Shown here: in pieces, positions 9,999 to 18,660 of the stretch
Layout of the letters: every line of letters starts with the position of its first letter
Numbering within the stretch: position 1 is the first letter of the stretch
Assembly: GCF_900169175.1 (NCBI RefSeq)
Contig: NZ_FXZM01000001.1
Span: 343,498-407,497, forward strand
Length of the DNA: 64,000 nt
From: Brevibacterium jeotgali
GTDB taxonomy: Bacteria; Actinomycetota; Actinomycetes; Actinomycetales; Brevibacteriaceae
Direction: 5' to 3'
Notes under the pieces: model-generated
The model's input: only the letters and a program-made list of their open reading frames with translations
Told to the model about the DNA's origin: nothing
Database searches by the model: none
Position numbers and translations under genes: made by a program

Positions 9999-11213
9999 TC
10001 ACCGCGGGATGAGCCCGTGGGGGTCGAGCACGAACTTCTGCGCCGCACCCTCGTCGAACGCCGCGTAGCCCTGGGGCGCGTCGTCCAGGGAGATCGGGGT
10101 CGCGTTCACGTTCCGCCCGATAGTCACCTTGTCCGCGAGGATCGCGTGCATGAGGCCCCGGTGGTACTTCATGACCGGGCACTGGCCGGTGACGAAGGTG
10201 TGAGACTTCGCGAAGCCCAATCCGAACCGCATGGACAGCGATCCCTGCTTCGCCGCCTCGTCGACCGCACCCGGGTCGCCCGTGACGTAGAGGCCGGGGA
10301 TGCCCAGGCTGCCACCGGCACGAGTGATCTCCATGAGCGAATTGAGGACGGTGGCGGGGGCCTCGGTCGCGGCCCCCGCTCCGTGGCCGCGAGCCTCGAA
10401 GCCGACCGCGTCGATCCCGCAGTCCACTTCCGGCACGCCCAGGATCTGCTCGATCTGCTCCACCGGATTCCCCTGGGACACGTCGACGGTCTCGCAGCCG
10501 AAGCTGCGCGCCTGCGCGAGTCGGTCCTCATTGAGGTCTCCGACGATGACCACGGCAGCGCCCAGCAGATGCGCCGAGGTCGCCGCAGCCAGACCGACCG
10601 GGCCGGCCCCCGCGACATAGACGGTGGAGCCGACGGTCACGCCCGCGCCCACAGCACCGTGGAAGCCGGTCGGAAAGATATCGGACAGCATCGTGAGGTC
10701 CAGGATCTTCTCCATCGCCTGGTCTCGATCGGGGAACGTCAGGACGTTCCAATCCGCGTACGGGACCAGGACGTACTCGGCCTGGCCGCCGACCCAGCCG
10801 CCCATGTCGACATAGCCGTAGGCAGAGCCGGGGCGATCCGGGTTCACCGACAGGCAGATGCCGGTCTGCCCCTCCTTGCAGTTGCGGCATCGGCCGCATG
10901 CGATGTTGAACGGCACGGAGACCACGTCGCCCACCTGCACGAACTCCACATCGCGACCGACCTCGACGACCTCGCCGGTGATCTCGTGACCCAGGACCAG
11001 CCCCTCTGGAGCCGTCGTCCTGCCGCGGACCATGTGCTGGTCGGAGCCGCAGATGTTCGTCGCGATCGTCTTGAGGATGACCCCGTGGTGCACCTGTCGG
11101 CCGATGTTGGCCGGGTGGACGCCGGGTCCGTCCTTGAGCTCGAAGTCCGGATACGGAGCATCAATCACCTCGACGCGTCCGGGCCCCGCGTAGCTGACTG
11201 CTCTATTGCTCAT
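9999..11213 (-). CDS. fdhA: Glutathione-independent formaldehyde dehydrogenase
   Basis: This 404-residue zinc-dependent medium-chain dehydrogenase oxidises formaldehyde to formate with tightly bound NAD. It closely follows Pseudomonas putida FdhA in length and motifs: TNICGSDQHMVRGRT with the catalytic zinc Cys, GHEITGEVVE, the structural zinc cluster CGRCRNCKEGQTGIC, and the Rossmann stretch YVAGAGPVGLAAATSAHLLG. The ATG at 11213 follows GGAGG. Demethylation of betaine and dimethylglycine releases formaldehyde, so the location beside gbcAB makes biochemical sense. A copy of the TGATATATCA palindrome lies 20 bases upstream. Confidence 0.93.
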   Translation of the reverse strand: MSNRAVSYAGPGRVEVIDAPYPDFELKDGPGVHPANIGRQVHHGVILKTIATNICGSDQHMVRGRTTAPEGLVLGHEITGEVVEVGRDVEFVQVGDVVSVPFNIACGRCRNCKEGQTGICLSVNPDRPGSAYGYVDMGGWVGGQAEYVLVPYADWNVLTFPDRDQAMEKILDLTMLSDIFPTGFHGAVGAGVTVGSTVYVAGAGPVGLAAATSAHLLGAAVVIVGDLNEDRLAQARSFGCETVDVSQGNPVEQIEQILGVPEVDCGIDAVGFEARGHGAGAATEAPATVLNSLMEITRAGGSLGIPGLYVTGDPGAVDEAAKQGSLSMRFGLGFAKSHTFVTGQCPVMKYHRGLMHAILADKVTIGRNVNATPISLDDAPQGYAAFDEGAAQKFVLDPHGLIPR

Positions 11214-11230
11214 CGTCGAGCCTCCGATCG

Positions 11231-11244
11231 TTTGATATATCAGT
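11231..11244. promoter_or_regulatory. Second copy of the TGATATATCA palindrome, before fdhA
   Basis: On the minus strand the sequence reads ACTGATATATCAAA. Twelve consecutive bases match the 1283-1298 palindrome, and the core TGATATATCA is at 11233-11242. It lies between the fdhA start (11213) and the divergent gbcA gene, so it could control either. Confidence 0.65.
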
Positions 11245-11351
11245 CGTATATGCAGCGGTCCTCGAAGTCTGGAGCCGTTGAGCCCCGCCGTCAAGATCTC
11301 TCAACCATGCAGCTTCCGCGCACGATATTCCGCTGAGACCTGCGCTTTTCC

Positions 11352-11366
11352 AGTACGACAAGTACT
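11352..11366. promoter_or_regulatory. Inverted repeat upstream of gbcA
   Basis: AGTAC and GTACT flank five bases, 68 bases before the gbcA ATG. It is a candidate binding site for a regulator other than the GntR protein; no second copy was noticed in the window. Confidence 0.35.
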
Positions 11367-11433
11367 CCTATGGTGTCGGGAGAACCGGTCCACAGCGACG
11401 TGCGCCCGGCACTCTCACGCTTGGAGCAGACCT

Positions 11434-12738
11434 ATGGCCCGCGCAGTCAACCTCACCCCGAAGACCGGCCGGCGGCTCACCGATTCCCTCCCGCAGGACC
11501 GCGTCGCGGACCACGTGCGGCTCCTCGCCGAACGCCCCACGGGATTCTCACTCGCCGCGCCCTTCTACACCGACCCCGCGTTCTTCACTGCGGACATGGA
11601 AGGCGTCTTCGGCCGGCACTGGGTGTTCGCCGGCAGCATCGCGGAGCTTCCGGACGCAGGCGACTACATCACGGTCGAGTACGGCCCCTACTCGCTCATC
11701 GTGCTCCGCACCGACGACGGCGGCATCAACGCACTCCACAACGTGTGCAGGCATCGCGGTGCGCGGGTTCTGACCGCACCATCGGGAACGACCGGGAACC
11801 TCGTCTGCCAGTACCATTCGTGGACCTATTCCCCCGAGGGAGAACTCATCCATGCCTCGGCCCCCGGCGAAGCCGATTTCGCACCGGGCTGCTTCAACCT
11901 CAAGCGCGCCCACGCGCGGGAGGTCTCGGGCCTGATCTTCGTGTGCCTCGCGGACGAGCCCCCAGAGGACTTCGACGAGGTCTCGGCAGTCTTCGAGCCG
12001 TACCTGGCGCCGCACGACCTCTCACGCACGAAGGTCGCGTTCCAGCAGGAACTGGTCGAGGAGGGCAACTGGAAGCTCGTCATGGAGAACAACCGCGAGT
12101 GCTACCACTGCGACGGCCACCCGGAGCTCGCGTGCTCACTGTTCCCCACGTGGGGACTCACCGACGGAATCGTCCCCCCGCACCTCGCGGACGTGTGGGA
12201 GAGGAACCTGTCCGCGGAACTCTCGCTCCAGCAGCGGTGCGCCCGCTACGGACTGCCGTACGAGGTCGTCGAGGAGCTCGACACCCGCATCGCCGGCATC
12301 CGCATCTCGCGCGAGCCTCTGGACGGAGAGGGGGAGTCCTTCTCGGAGTCCGGCCGCCGCCTGTCGAAGAAGCTGCTGGGAGACCTGCGGGACTTCCGCC
12401 TGGGGCGCTGCTCGATGCACCTGCAGCCCAACTCCTGGTTCCACTTCCTGTCCGACCACGTCATCACGTTCTCCGCGTTCCCGCTCGAGGCGGGCCGCAC
12501 CCTGGTGCGGACCACCTGGCTGGTGGCGGACGACGCGGTTGAGGGGGTCGACTACGACCTCGAGACGCTCACGCACACGTGGAAGCAGACGAACCTCCAG
12601 GACAAGGCGTTCGTCGAGCTGTGCCAGCAGGGCACGAGCAGCCCCGCGTACGAACCGGGCCCGTACATGAAGAGCGAGTACCAGGTCGAGGCCTTCATCA
12701 GCTGGTACGTCCAGCGGATGCAGGAGCACTACGCATGA
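11434..12738 (+). CDS. gbcA: Glycine betaine monooxygenase, Rieske oxygenase subunit
   Basis: This 434-residue aromatic-ring-dioxygenase-type alpha subunit demethylates glycine betaine to dimethylglycine and formaldehyde in the GbcA family. The Rieske [2Fe-2S] ligands are C105-x-H107 and C125-x2-H128, with 17 residues between the pairs as in the family. The mononuclear iron site follows in ENNRECYHCDGHPEL. The ATG at 11434 has GGAG upstream, and its stop overlaps the next start as ATGA. Substrate specificity (betaine rather than carnitine or stachydrine) is inferred from the adjacent dimethylglycine and sarcosine oxidases. Confidence 0.88.
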   Translation: MARAVNLTPKTGRRLTDSLPQDRVADHVRLLAERPTGFSLAAPFYTDPAFFTADMEGVFGRHWVFAGSIAELPDAGDYITVEYGPYSLIVLRTDDGGINALHNVCRHRGARVLTAPSGTTGNLVCQYHSWTYSPEGELIHASAPGEADFAPGCFNLKRAHAREVSGLIFVCLADEPPEDFDEVSAVFEPYLAPHDLSRTKVAFQQELVEEGNWKLVMENNRECYHCDGHPELACSLFPTWGLTDGIVPPHLADVWERNLSAELSLQQRCARYGLPYEVVEELDTRIAGIRISREPLDGEGESFSESGRRLSKKLLGDLRDFRLGRCSMHLQPNSWFHFLSDHVITFSAFPLEAGRTLVRTTWLVADDAVEGVDYDLETLTHTWKQTNLQDKAFVELCQQGTSSPAYEPGPYMKSEYQVEAFISWYVQRMQEHYA

Positions 12739-14405
12739 GCAGCTCCTCGACGGCGACTCAGGACGCACAGCAGGCGCCGACCGCCTCCGCCGGCGCGCAC
12801 AGGTCGAACGAGCACGGGCCGCACGAGCACGGGTCGAACGGCCAGGACGCGCAGGCCACGGAGCGCATCCGCGACCTCCAGATGCCGTGGAACCGCGTCC
12901 TGCAGGCGACTGCCGAGGAGGCGGGAGCGGCGCGCGCACTCAACCCGTGGCACCCCCAGGAGTTCCAGGCGGAGTGCGTCGGCACCGTCCCCGAATCCGG
13001 CGGGATGAAGACCTTCGTCTTCCGCCGCGTCGACGGTGCACCGCTGGCATTCCGCCCGGGCCAGTACCTCAACATCGCCTTCCCCGTCGACGGACCGGAC
13101 GCGGACCCGGTGGACCGCAGCTACTCGATCTCATCGGCGCCGACCCAGCCGTGGACGTTCGACATCACGGTCAAGCGGGAGGAGGAAGGGCGGGTCTCCG
13201 GGTGGGTGCATGACACCGTGCACCCCGGGACGGTGCTCGACATGCTGGGACCCGTGGGCGCGTTCCACCTGCCCGATGCGGAGCGGCGCCCCCGCTACCT
13301 CCTGCTCGCGGCCGGGTCCGGCATCACCCCGATCATGTCGATGATCCGGACGATCCATTCGCTGCCGGGGTACGCCGACATCGTCATGCTGTACCACGGC
13401 GCGAAGCCCGGGACCTTCGCGTTCTCGCGCGAACTCGAGTACCTCGCCTCCGTCGATTCGCGCATCACCGTCTACTACTCGCTGGGCGACCGCAGCGTCG
13501 ACGGGACGTGGGAGGGGATGGTCGGTCGGCTCACGGCGTCGATGATCGACGACGTCGCCCCCGACGCGAACGGCCGCCATGTGTATGCCTGCGGACCGGA
13601 AGGCTACCTGGACGTCGCGGCGGACCTCCTGGTGACGCTGGGGGTCGACGAGACCGCCATCCACGTCGAGTACTTCTCCGGCGACCGCCAGGTGCGCCTC
13701 GAGTACAAGGAAGAGGTCGCTCTGGCCGGGGAGCTCGCAGAGGAGTACGCGGAAGCGGTCCAGGACCTCCACGAGGCCCAGACCTCAGCGCTCAACGTCT
13801 TCGTCTCGAACCCCGACGCCGAGGCCCTGGAGACCGACACCGGCGGCGGCTCCGCCGGGTCCCGGAACACCACCGCGGCTGCCACCACGTCCGCGGCGCC
13901 GGAGACCGTGAAGACGTCCGCGGCGCCGATGTCCGAGGCCGCGGGCACCCGGGGCTCTACGGGCACCACGGGCGCTGCGGCGTCTACGGGCACCGCGGGC
14001 ACCACGGGCAGTGCGGGCACCACGGGCAGTGCGGGCACCACGGGCACTGCGGCCTCTGCGGGAGGTACGGGCGCTGCGGGCGATGACATCGACTCGGCTG
14101 CGCCGGGCCCTGACCCCGCAGACTTCGAGACCGTGGGCACGGGATCGCTCACGATGTCGTTCGTCCGCAGCAGGCTCAACGTCAGGATCGACGAGGAAGA
14201 GGAGATCCTGTCCGTCGCCAAGCAGTCGGGCATCCGGATCGGCGCGAACTGCCAGGAGGGCATGTGCGGGTCGTGCAAGTCCGTGAAGCTGTCCGGTGAG
14301 GTGCAGATGAACCACCAGGGCGGCATCCGCCAGCGGGAGATCGATGCAGGCAAGTTCCTGCCCTGCTGCTCAACGGCGACGACGGACCTCATCATCGACG
14401 CGTGA
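12735..14405 (+). CDS. gbcB: Glycine betaine monooxygenase reductase subunit, with an expanded linker
   Basis: This protein passes electrons from NAD(P)H to GbcA. It has a ferredoxin-reductase FAD domain (residues ~75-180, with RSYSIS binding flavin), an NAD-binding domain (~190-330, LLLAAGSGITPIMSMI and YACGPEGYLDVA) and a C-terminal plant-type [2Fe-2S] domain with C506, C511, C514 and a CC at 544-545. At 556 residues it is much longer than the ~370 of known GbcB. The excess is an ~50-residue N-terminal extension and an ~120-residue Ala/Gly/Thr/Ser linker before the ferredoxin domain, partly encoded by tandem 18-base repeats. Confidence 0.88.
   Translation: MSSSSTATQDAQQAPTASAGAHRSNEHGPHEHGSNGQDAQATERIRDLQMPWNRVLQATAEEAGAARALNPWHPQEFQAECVGTVPESGGMKTFVFRRVDGAPLAFRPGQYLNIAFPVDGPDADPVDRSYSISSAPTQPWTFDITVKREEEGRVSGWVHDTVHPGTVLDMLGPVGAFHLPDAERRPRYLLLAAGSGITPIMSMIRTIHSLPGYADIVMLYHGAKPGTFAFSRELEYLASVDSRITVYYSLGDRSVDGTWEGMVGRLTASMIDDVAPDANGRHVYACGPEGYLDVAADLLVTLGVDETAIHVEYFSGDRQVRLEYKEEVALAGELAEEYAEAVQDLHEAQTSALNVFVSNPDAEALETDTGGGSAGSRNTTAAATTSAAPETVKTSAAPMSEAAGTRGSTGTTGAAASTGTAGTTGSAGTTGSAGTTGTAASAGGTGAAGDDIDSAAPGPDPADFETVGTGSLTMSFVRSRLNVRIDEEEEILSVAKQSGIRIGANCQEGMCGSCKSVKLSGEVQMNHQGGIRQREIDAGKFLPCCSTATTDLIIDA
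13997..14050 (+). repeat. 18-base tandem repeat inside gbcB
   Basis: Three in-frame copies of GGGCACCACGGGCAGTGC (the last with one change) encode a Gly-Thr-Thr-Gly-Ser-Ala unit, with degenerate copies on both sides. The unit is a multiple of three, so copy-number change would alter linker length without a frameshift. Confidence 0.85.
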
Positions 14406-14480
14406 CAGGCGCAGGAACATCCGCAGGACCGCACCACGACGCACGACTCGCCCCGGCCTCACGCACGGTCTCGCACGCGC

Positions 14481-14548
14481 GAGGGACGGGTCGCTGGTTC
14501 GAAGGACAGCCGTCTGCGCCCGCCCCTCGAACCAGTGACCCGCCCCTC
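14481..14548. terminator. Long stem-loop between convergent gbcB and the dimethylglycine oxidase gene
   Basis: Bases 14481-14502 and 14527-14548 form 22-base arms with 20 matches and a 24-base loop. It lies between two converging genes, 75 bases after gbcB and 29 bases after the dimethylglycine oxidase stop, so a bidirectional terminator is likely although no T-tract follows. The right arm and flank resemble the element at 58161-58192. Confidence 0.7.
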
Positions 14549-14577
14549 GCGGATCTCCACCGCTCACAGCCCGCTGC

Positions 14578-17487
14578 TCACCGGCGGATGCGGCTCATCC
14601 CGGCGTCGTAGACAGGTTCGGCCAGGACCTCGGCATCCAGGACTCGCCCGAACCGCATGATCCCCAGCCGCGAGCCCGGCTCCGCGTACTCCGCAGCGAC
14701 CCAGGCGAGTCCGATGACCTGGCCGGTGACATAGCCGAAGTCGGCGCTCGTGACCCAGCCGACGGCATCGGCGTCCAGGGCCTGACCGGTCGGCGACTCC
14801 GCGGCAGACGCCTCCGTGGAGACGAACGCCTCCGTGCCGACCGCACCGGACCCGGTCCCCGCGAAGACCGGCGACCCCGCCTCCGGACGGCCCGCGTCCA
14901 TCCGCATCCCGAATGCGACGAGCCTCCGCCCGCGCGACGGCTGCTCCTCGAGCGCCTCCCGACCGACGAACCCGCCGTCCTTCTGCATCCGCACTGCGAA
15001 GCCCAGTCCCGCATCGTCCGGGGTGTCCTCGCGGGTCATGTCGGAGCCCCACGCGCGGTATCCCTTCTCCAACCGCAGGCTGGAGAACGCCGCACGCCCG
15101 CCGGGCACGATCCCGTACGGGGCCCCCGCTTCCATGATCGCGTCCCAGAGCCGCAGCCCGTGGGCGGCCTCCGTGTACAGTTCCCAGCCGAGCTCTCCGA
15201 CGTAGCTCACCCGCAGCGCGAGCACCGGCACGCCGGCCACCCGGATCCGGGCTGCGCGGAAGTAGCGGAGGCCCTCGTGGCTGATGTCGCCTTCCGTGAT
15301 CGGGGCGAGCACGTCCCGCCCCCGAGGTCCCCACAGGCCCACGCAGCACGTCGACGTCGTGATGTCGTCGAGCACGACGGTGCCGGACGCCGGCAGCAGG
15401 CGCGAGAGGCGGTCCAGGTCGAGCGGTCCGTTCGCCCCGATCATGTACTCCTCACCGCCCAGGCTGGTGACCGTGATGTCGGAGAGGATCCCGCCCGTCT
15501 CGTCCAGCATGAGCGAGTAGGTGACCGCGCCGGGCAGCTTGCCCACTTTGTTCGTGTTCAGGCGCTCGAGCCACTCCGTCGCCCCGGCACCGCGCACGCG
15601 GTAGCGGGTGAGGGACGTCATGTCGTAGGCCGCGACGCGGTTGCGGGTCGCCCACGCCTCCGCCGCCGCGATGGGCGACCAGTTCACCTGGTCCCACGCA
15701 TCGCGTCGTGGGACGACCACCGGGACTGATTCGTCGGCGTCGCCGCCCGCGGCCCCACCCGGGTCCCCGGTCCCGGCCTCGCCCGCGGCTCCGCCCACTG
15801 CTCCCGGCACCGCCGGATCCGTGAGTGCCGTCGCCGCAGCGGCCGCGGCACCGAACGCCTTGACGGGACGGGTGCGGAACTGGGGGTCGTTCAGGAGCTT
15901 CGCGTTCTGTCCGTGCCACAGAGCCCGCTCCCAGCCGTTCGCCTCATCGAAGCAGCCGCCCGCTTCCTGGATCCGCGTGTGGAACGGGCTCGTCTTGAGC
16001 CCACGTGTCACCGCGGTGCCCTGGTGGGGGAACGTGACGTCGTAGACCTCGTCGTAGGCCTCCGCCGCGCGCTCACGGATCCACTGGTCGCTCAGCAGAG
16101 CGGGGTCGAAGCGCGCGAAGTCGAGCTCCTGGGTCGCCACGCCGGGATCGCCGGTGATCATCCAGTCGGCCAGCACTTCAGCACAGCCTGCCGAGGCCGT
16201 CACCCAGATCGCCTGCGCAGCCCAGAATCCGTCGAGCCGCGGCGAGGGCCCGAGCATCGGGCCGCCGTCAGGGGTGAAGGAGAAGACGCCGTTGAACGCG
16301 TCCTCCAGCGGCAGGTCCGCGATCGCGGGGAGCAGGCGGGCGGCCTCCGCCCTGCAGAACTCGAAGTCCTCGTGGGTGAAGGCCCGCTTCGCCGGCTCCT
16401 GACCCGATTCCAGCAGGTGCGCCGTGTCGGTGAGGTCCTCCGGCGCGATCGGAATCGGCCTGTGCTCGTAGGCCCCGATGCCGATCCGGTCGCCGAACTC
16501 GCGGATGTACAGACCTGCACCCTGGTGACGGATCATCGGCCGGCCGGCCTGGTCGTCGGCCAGCGTCGTACCGTCCGGGGCGGTGCCCGGCAGGTCCGAG
16601 ACCGGCGCCGTCCATGCGTACCCGTGCTCCATCGGGTGCATCGGCAGCCGCAGCCCGCCCAGCTTCCCCAGCAGGTGCCCCCAGATGCCGCCGGTCGCGA
16701 CGACGACATCGGCCGGGATCGTGCGGCGGCTCCCACCCGCCGAGGCGCCGACCGACGAGGTGCCGTCCGACGGGGTGCCGTCCGACGGGGTGCCGTCCGC
16801 CGAGGCCCCGTCCGAAGGGGTGACTGCCGCATCCTCGACGACGACTCCCGTGACGCGCCCGTCCTCCGCTTCGACGTCGACGACACGGGTCAGCCCGATG
16901 GCCACCGCACCGCCCTCCTCCGCACGCGCCAGCTGGTACTCGACCGCTCGCTTCGAGAAGACGACGCCGTCGGTCGGGGTGTGCAGCGCCCCGATGATCT
17001 GCGACGTGTCGACGCCGGGCCACAGCTGTGCGACGCGGCTGGGGTCGATGAGCTCCGCGGGCACGCCCCAGGCGCGGGCGTAGCCGTAGCGTCTGCGCAG
17101 CTCTGCGAGCTGGCCGTCGGTGGTCGCGACCTCGAGGCCACCGGTGCGGTCGAGGACGCGCCGGCCGTCGACTTCGAGCCCGTCGAGCTTGTCGAGCGTC
17201 CTCTGCGCCAGGCCGCACATCACTCTGGAGCCGTTGACCTGGAAGACGAAGCCGGGCGCGTGCGAGGACGACCCACCGGTGACGGGCAGGGGTCCCTGGT
17301 CGATGACCGTGACGTGCGTGCAGCCGCGCATCACCAATTCATCCGCAAGTGCCGCGCCCACGACACCTGCGCCGATGACGACGATGCGGGACGAGGGGTC
17401 GACGGGTTCAGGGTGGTGCGCGCTCACACGATCGGGGAGGGTCGTGGCCGCGCTGCTGGCGGTGGTTCTGGGGGCGGTGCCGGTCAT
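14578..17487 (-). CDS. Dimethylglycine oxidase (FAD oxidase fused to folate-binding GcvT domain)
   Basis: This 969-residue protein converts dimethylglycine to sarcosine and feeds the methyl carbon to THF. The N-terminal FAD domain has RIVVIGAGVVGAALADEL (residues ~34-51) and SSSHAPGFVFQ, whose His76 corresponds to the covalent-flavin His of Arthrobacter DMGO. The C-terminal half is GcvT-like (YDMTSLTRYRVRG; SYVGELGWELYTEA). It is about 140 residues longer than the 830-residue Arthrobacter enzyme. Low-complexity inserts at about 215-255, 585-630 and 885-920 account for most of the excess. The ATG at 17487 has GGAGG upstream. Sarcosine dehydrogenase-type activity is an alternative but less likely given soxBDAG. 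Confidence 0.88.
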   Translation of the reverse strand: MTGTAPRTTASSAATTLPDRVSAHHPEPVDPSSRIVVIGAGVVGAALADELVMRGCTHVTVIDQGPLPVTGGSSSHAPGFVFQVNGSRVMCGLAQRTLDKLDGLEVDGRRVLDRTGGLEVATTDGQLAELRRRYGYARAWGVPAELIDPSRVAQLWPGVDTSQIIGALHTPTDGVVFSKRAVEYQLARAEEGGAVAIGLTRVVDVEAEDGRVTGVVVEDAAVTPSDGASADGTPSDGTPSDGTSSVGASAGGSRRTIPADVVVATGGIWGHLLGKLGGLRLPMHPMEHGYAWTAPVSDLPGTAPDGTTLADDQAGRPMIRHQGAGLYIREFGDRIGIGAYEHRPIPIAPEDLTDTAHLLESGQEPAKRAFTHEDFEFCRAEAARLLPAIADLPLEDAFNGVFSFTPDGGPMLGPSPRLDGFWAAQAIWVTASAGCAEVLADWMITGDPGVATQELDFARFDPALLSDQWIRERAAEAYDEVYDVTFPHQGTAVTRGLKTSPFHTRIQEAGGCFDEANGWERALWHGQNAKLLNDPQFRTRPVKAFGAAAAAATALTDPAVPGAVGGAAGEAGTGDPGGAAGGDADESVPVVVPRRDAWDQVNWSPIAAAEAWATRNRVAAYDMTSLTRYRVRGAGATEWLERLNTNKVGKLPGAVTYSLMLDETGGILSDITVTSLGGEEYMIGANGPLDLDRLSRLLPASGTVVLDDITTSTCCVGLWGPRGRDVLAPITEGDISHEGLRYFRAARIRVAGVPVLALRVSYVGELGWELYTEAAHGLRLWDAIMEAGAPYGIVPGGRAAFSSLRLEKGYRAWGSDMTREDTPDDAGLGFAVRMQKDGGFVGREALEEQPSRGRRLVAFGMRMDAGRPEAGSPVFAGTGSGAVGTEAFVSTEASAAESPTGQALDADAVGWVTSADFGYVTGQVIGLAWVAAEYAEPGSRLGIMRFGRVLDAEVLAEPVYDAGMSRIRR
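16754..16813 (-). repeat. 15-base tandem repeat inside the dimethylglycine oxidase gene
   Basis: Four consecutive units of the type GACGGGGTGCCGTCC encode Asp-Gly-Thr-Pro-Ser repeats on the minus strand, inserted in the FAD domain. Like the gbcB repeat it is in frame, and it has no counterpart expected in the family. Confidence 0.85.
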
Positions 17488-17588
17488 GGCGCCTCCTGCA
17501 TACGGTGGTGGATGTGCTGTGGGGCGGTGCTGAGGGGGTGTCCTGAGGGGATGCACGCACTGGCGGGGTCACCATCGACCTGACCTGT

Positions 17589-17623
17589 GTTGCATATACT
17601 GCAACGGGCGCGTATCGTGCAAC
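17589..17623. promoter_or_regulatory. Tandem operator-like sites between the dimethylglycine oxidase gene and iclR
   Basis: GTTGCATATACTGCAAC (17589-17605) is a perfect 6-5-6 inverted repeat. A related 17-mer at 17607-17623 matches it at 12 positions and keeps the TGCAAC half exactly. The two sites are 18 bases apart in the 234-base divergent region between the oxidase and the IclR gene. IclR proteins commonly bind such paired sites, so autoregulation together with control of the oxidase is likely. Confidence 0.65.
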
Positions 17624-17721
17624 CATTCAAGCGTGTGACGAGAACCACGTCAAGAGGGTGAGGACACTGCGTCGGAACTCGCAGAGCCGTCGGAGTCCGC
17701 ACAGGAGCAGGAGGGTGACGC

Positions 17722-18456
17722 ATGGGGATCCAGTCCGTCGACAGGGCGGCAGAGGCGCTCGAAGCCCTCGCCGCGACCGGCACCGCGAGCGTCGGTCAGG
17801 TCGCAGAGCGGCTCGGCGTCCACAAATCGACCGCGTCACGCATCCTGTCCTCGCTCGCCGCGCACGGTCTCGTCGAGCAGCGGGACGCGGGCGGCACCTA
17901 CGCCCTGGGGTTCGGACTCGTGCGCCTGGCGAGCGCGGTCACCAGCAGACTGGACTTCTCGCAGATCGCGCAGCGCCTCTGCGACCGGGTCGCGGAGGAT
18001 CTGAGCCTCACCGCGAACGTCGCAGTGCTCGACGACGTCCATGCCGTCAATGTGTCCCAGGCCGTGGGCACCGGGCTGCTCGCGCCCCGGCACTATGTGG
18101 GCCTGCGGACGCCGGGGCACGCGACCAGCTCCGGGAAGATGCTGCTCGCACACAGCGAGTCCGCGCGGCAGACCATCGCTGGACTCACGCTCGAGCCGCA
18201 CACGGAGCGGACGATCACGCACACGGACGGGCTGGAAGCCGAGCTCGCCCGGGCACGCGGACAGGACTGGGCCGCATCGAACGAGGAGTGGGAACAGCAC
18301 ATCACCGCCGTCGCGGTGCCGCTGCGCCTGCCGGACGGAACGGTCGAAGCCGCCCTCACCGTCACCGGCCCCACCCACAGCCTCCCACCCGACGCCTTCG
18401 CCCGGACGGCCCAGCGGATGCGCGGCCTCGCGACTGCTTCGGGGCGCTGGTCGTGA
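17722..18456 (+). CDS. IclR-family transcriptional regulator
   Basis: This 244-residue protein has an N-terminal winged helix (residues ~1-65, VAERLGVHKSTASRILSSLAAHGLVEQ) and an IclR effector domain with YVGLRTPGHATSSGKMLLAH and the conserved end segment ITAVAVPLRLPDG. The ATG follows GGAGGGTGACGC. It is divergent from the dimethylglycine oxidase gene across the tandem sites at 17589-17623, which makes it the best candidate regulator of that gene. The effector is unknown; dimethylglycine or sarcosine would be reasonable. Confidence 0.92.
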   Translation: MGIQSVDRAAEALEALAATGTASVGQVAERLGVHKSTASRILSSLAAHGLVEQRDAGGTYALGFGLVRLASAVTSRLDFSQIAQRLCDRVAEDLSLTANVAVLDDVHAVNVSQAVGTGLLAPRHYVGLRTPGHATSSGKMLLAHSESARQTIAGLTLEPHTERTITHTDGLEAELARARGQDWAASNEEWEQHITAVAVPLRLPDGTVEAALTVTGPTHSLPPDAFARTAQRMRGLATASGRWS

Positions 18457-18489
18457 GGACTGGTCTTCGCACCTGTGAGCCGCCGTCGA

Positions 18490-18640
18490 CCCCGGCTGCC
18501 GGCGGCGGCCCCGGGTCCCCAGATCACCGACGCCCGGGCCCCCGGACCGCCGAGAGTCCCCGGCCCGCCGAGTCCCCGACCCACCGGCCCGCCGGACCGC
18601 CGGGTCCCCGACCTGATGCCGGTCGTCGCCTCAGCGGCCG
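18490..18640. repeat. Low-complexity GC-rich intergenic stretch
   Basis: Irregular repeats of CCGCCGG, GACCGCCG and GTCCCCG fill the gap between the IclR gene and the DUF3152 gene. No reading frame or clear hairpin stands out. It is typical of the simple-sequence intergenic DNA elsewhere in the window. Confidence 0.4.
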
Positions 18641-18660
18641 GGGGATGAGATCCTGAGCGG

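Noticed and set aside
9039..11336. Open frame of 765 codons antisense to the DUF222/HNH gene and fdhA
   Set aside because: It crosses two recognised genes, one clearly FdhA, and shows no domain.
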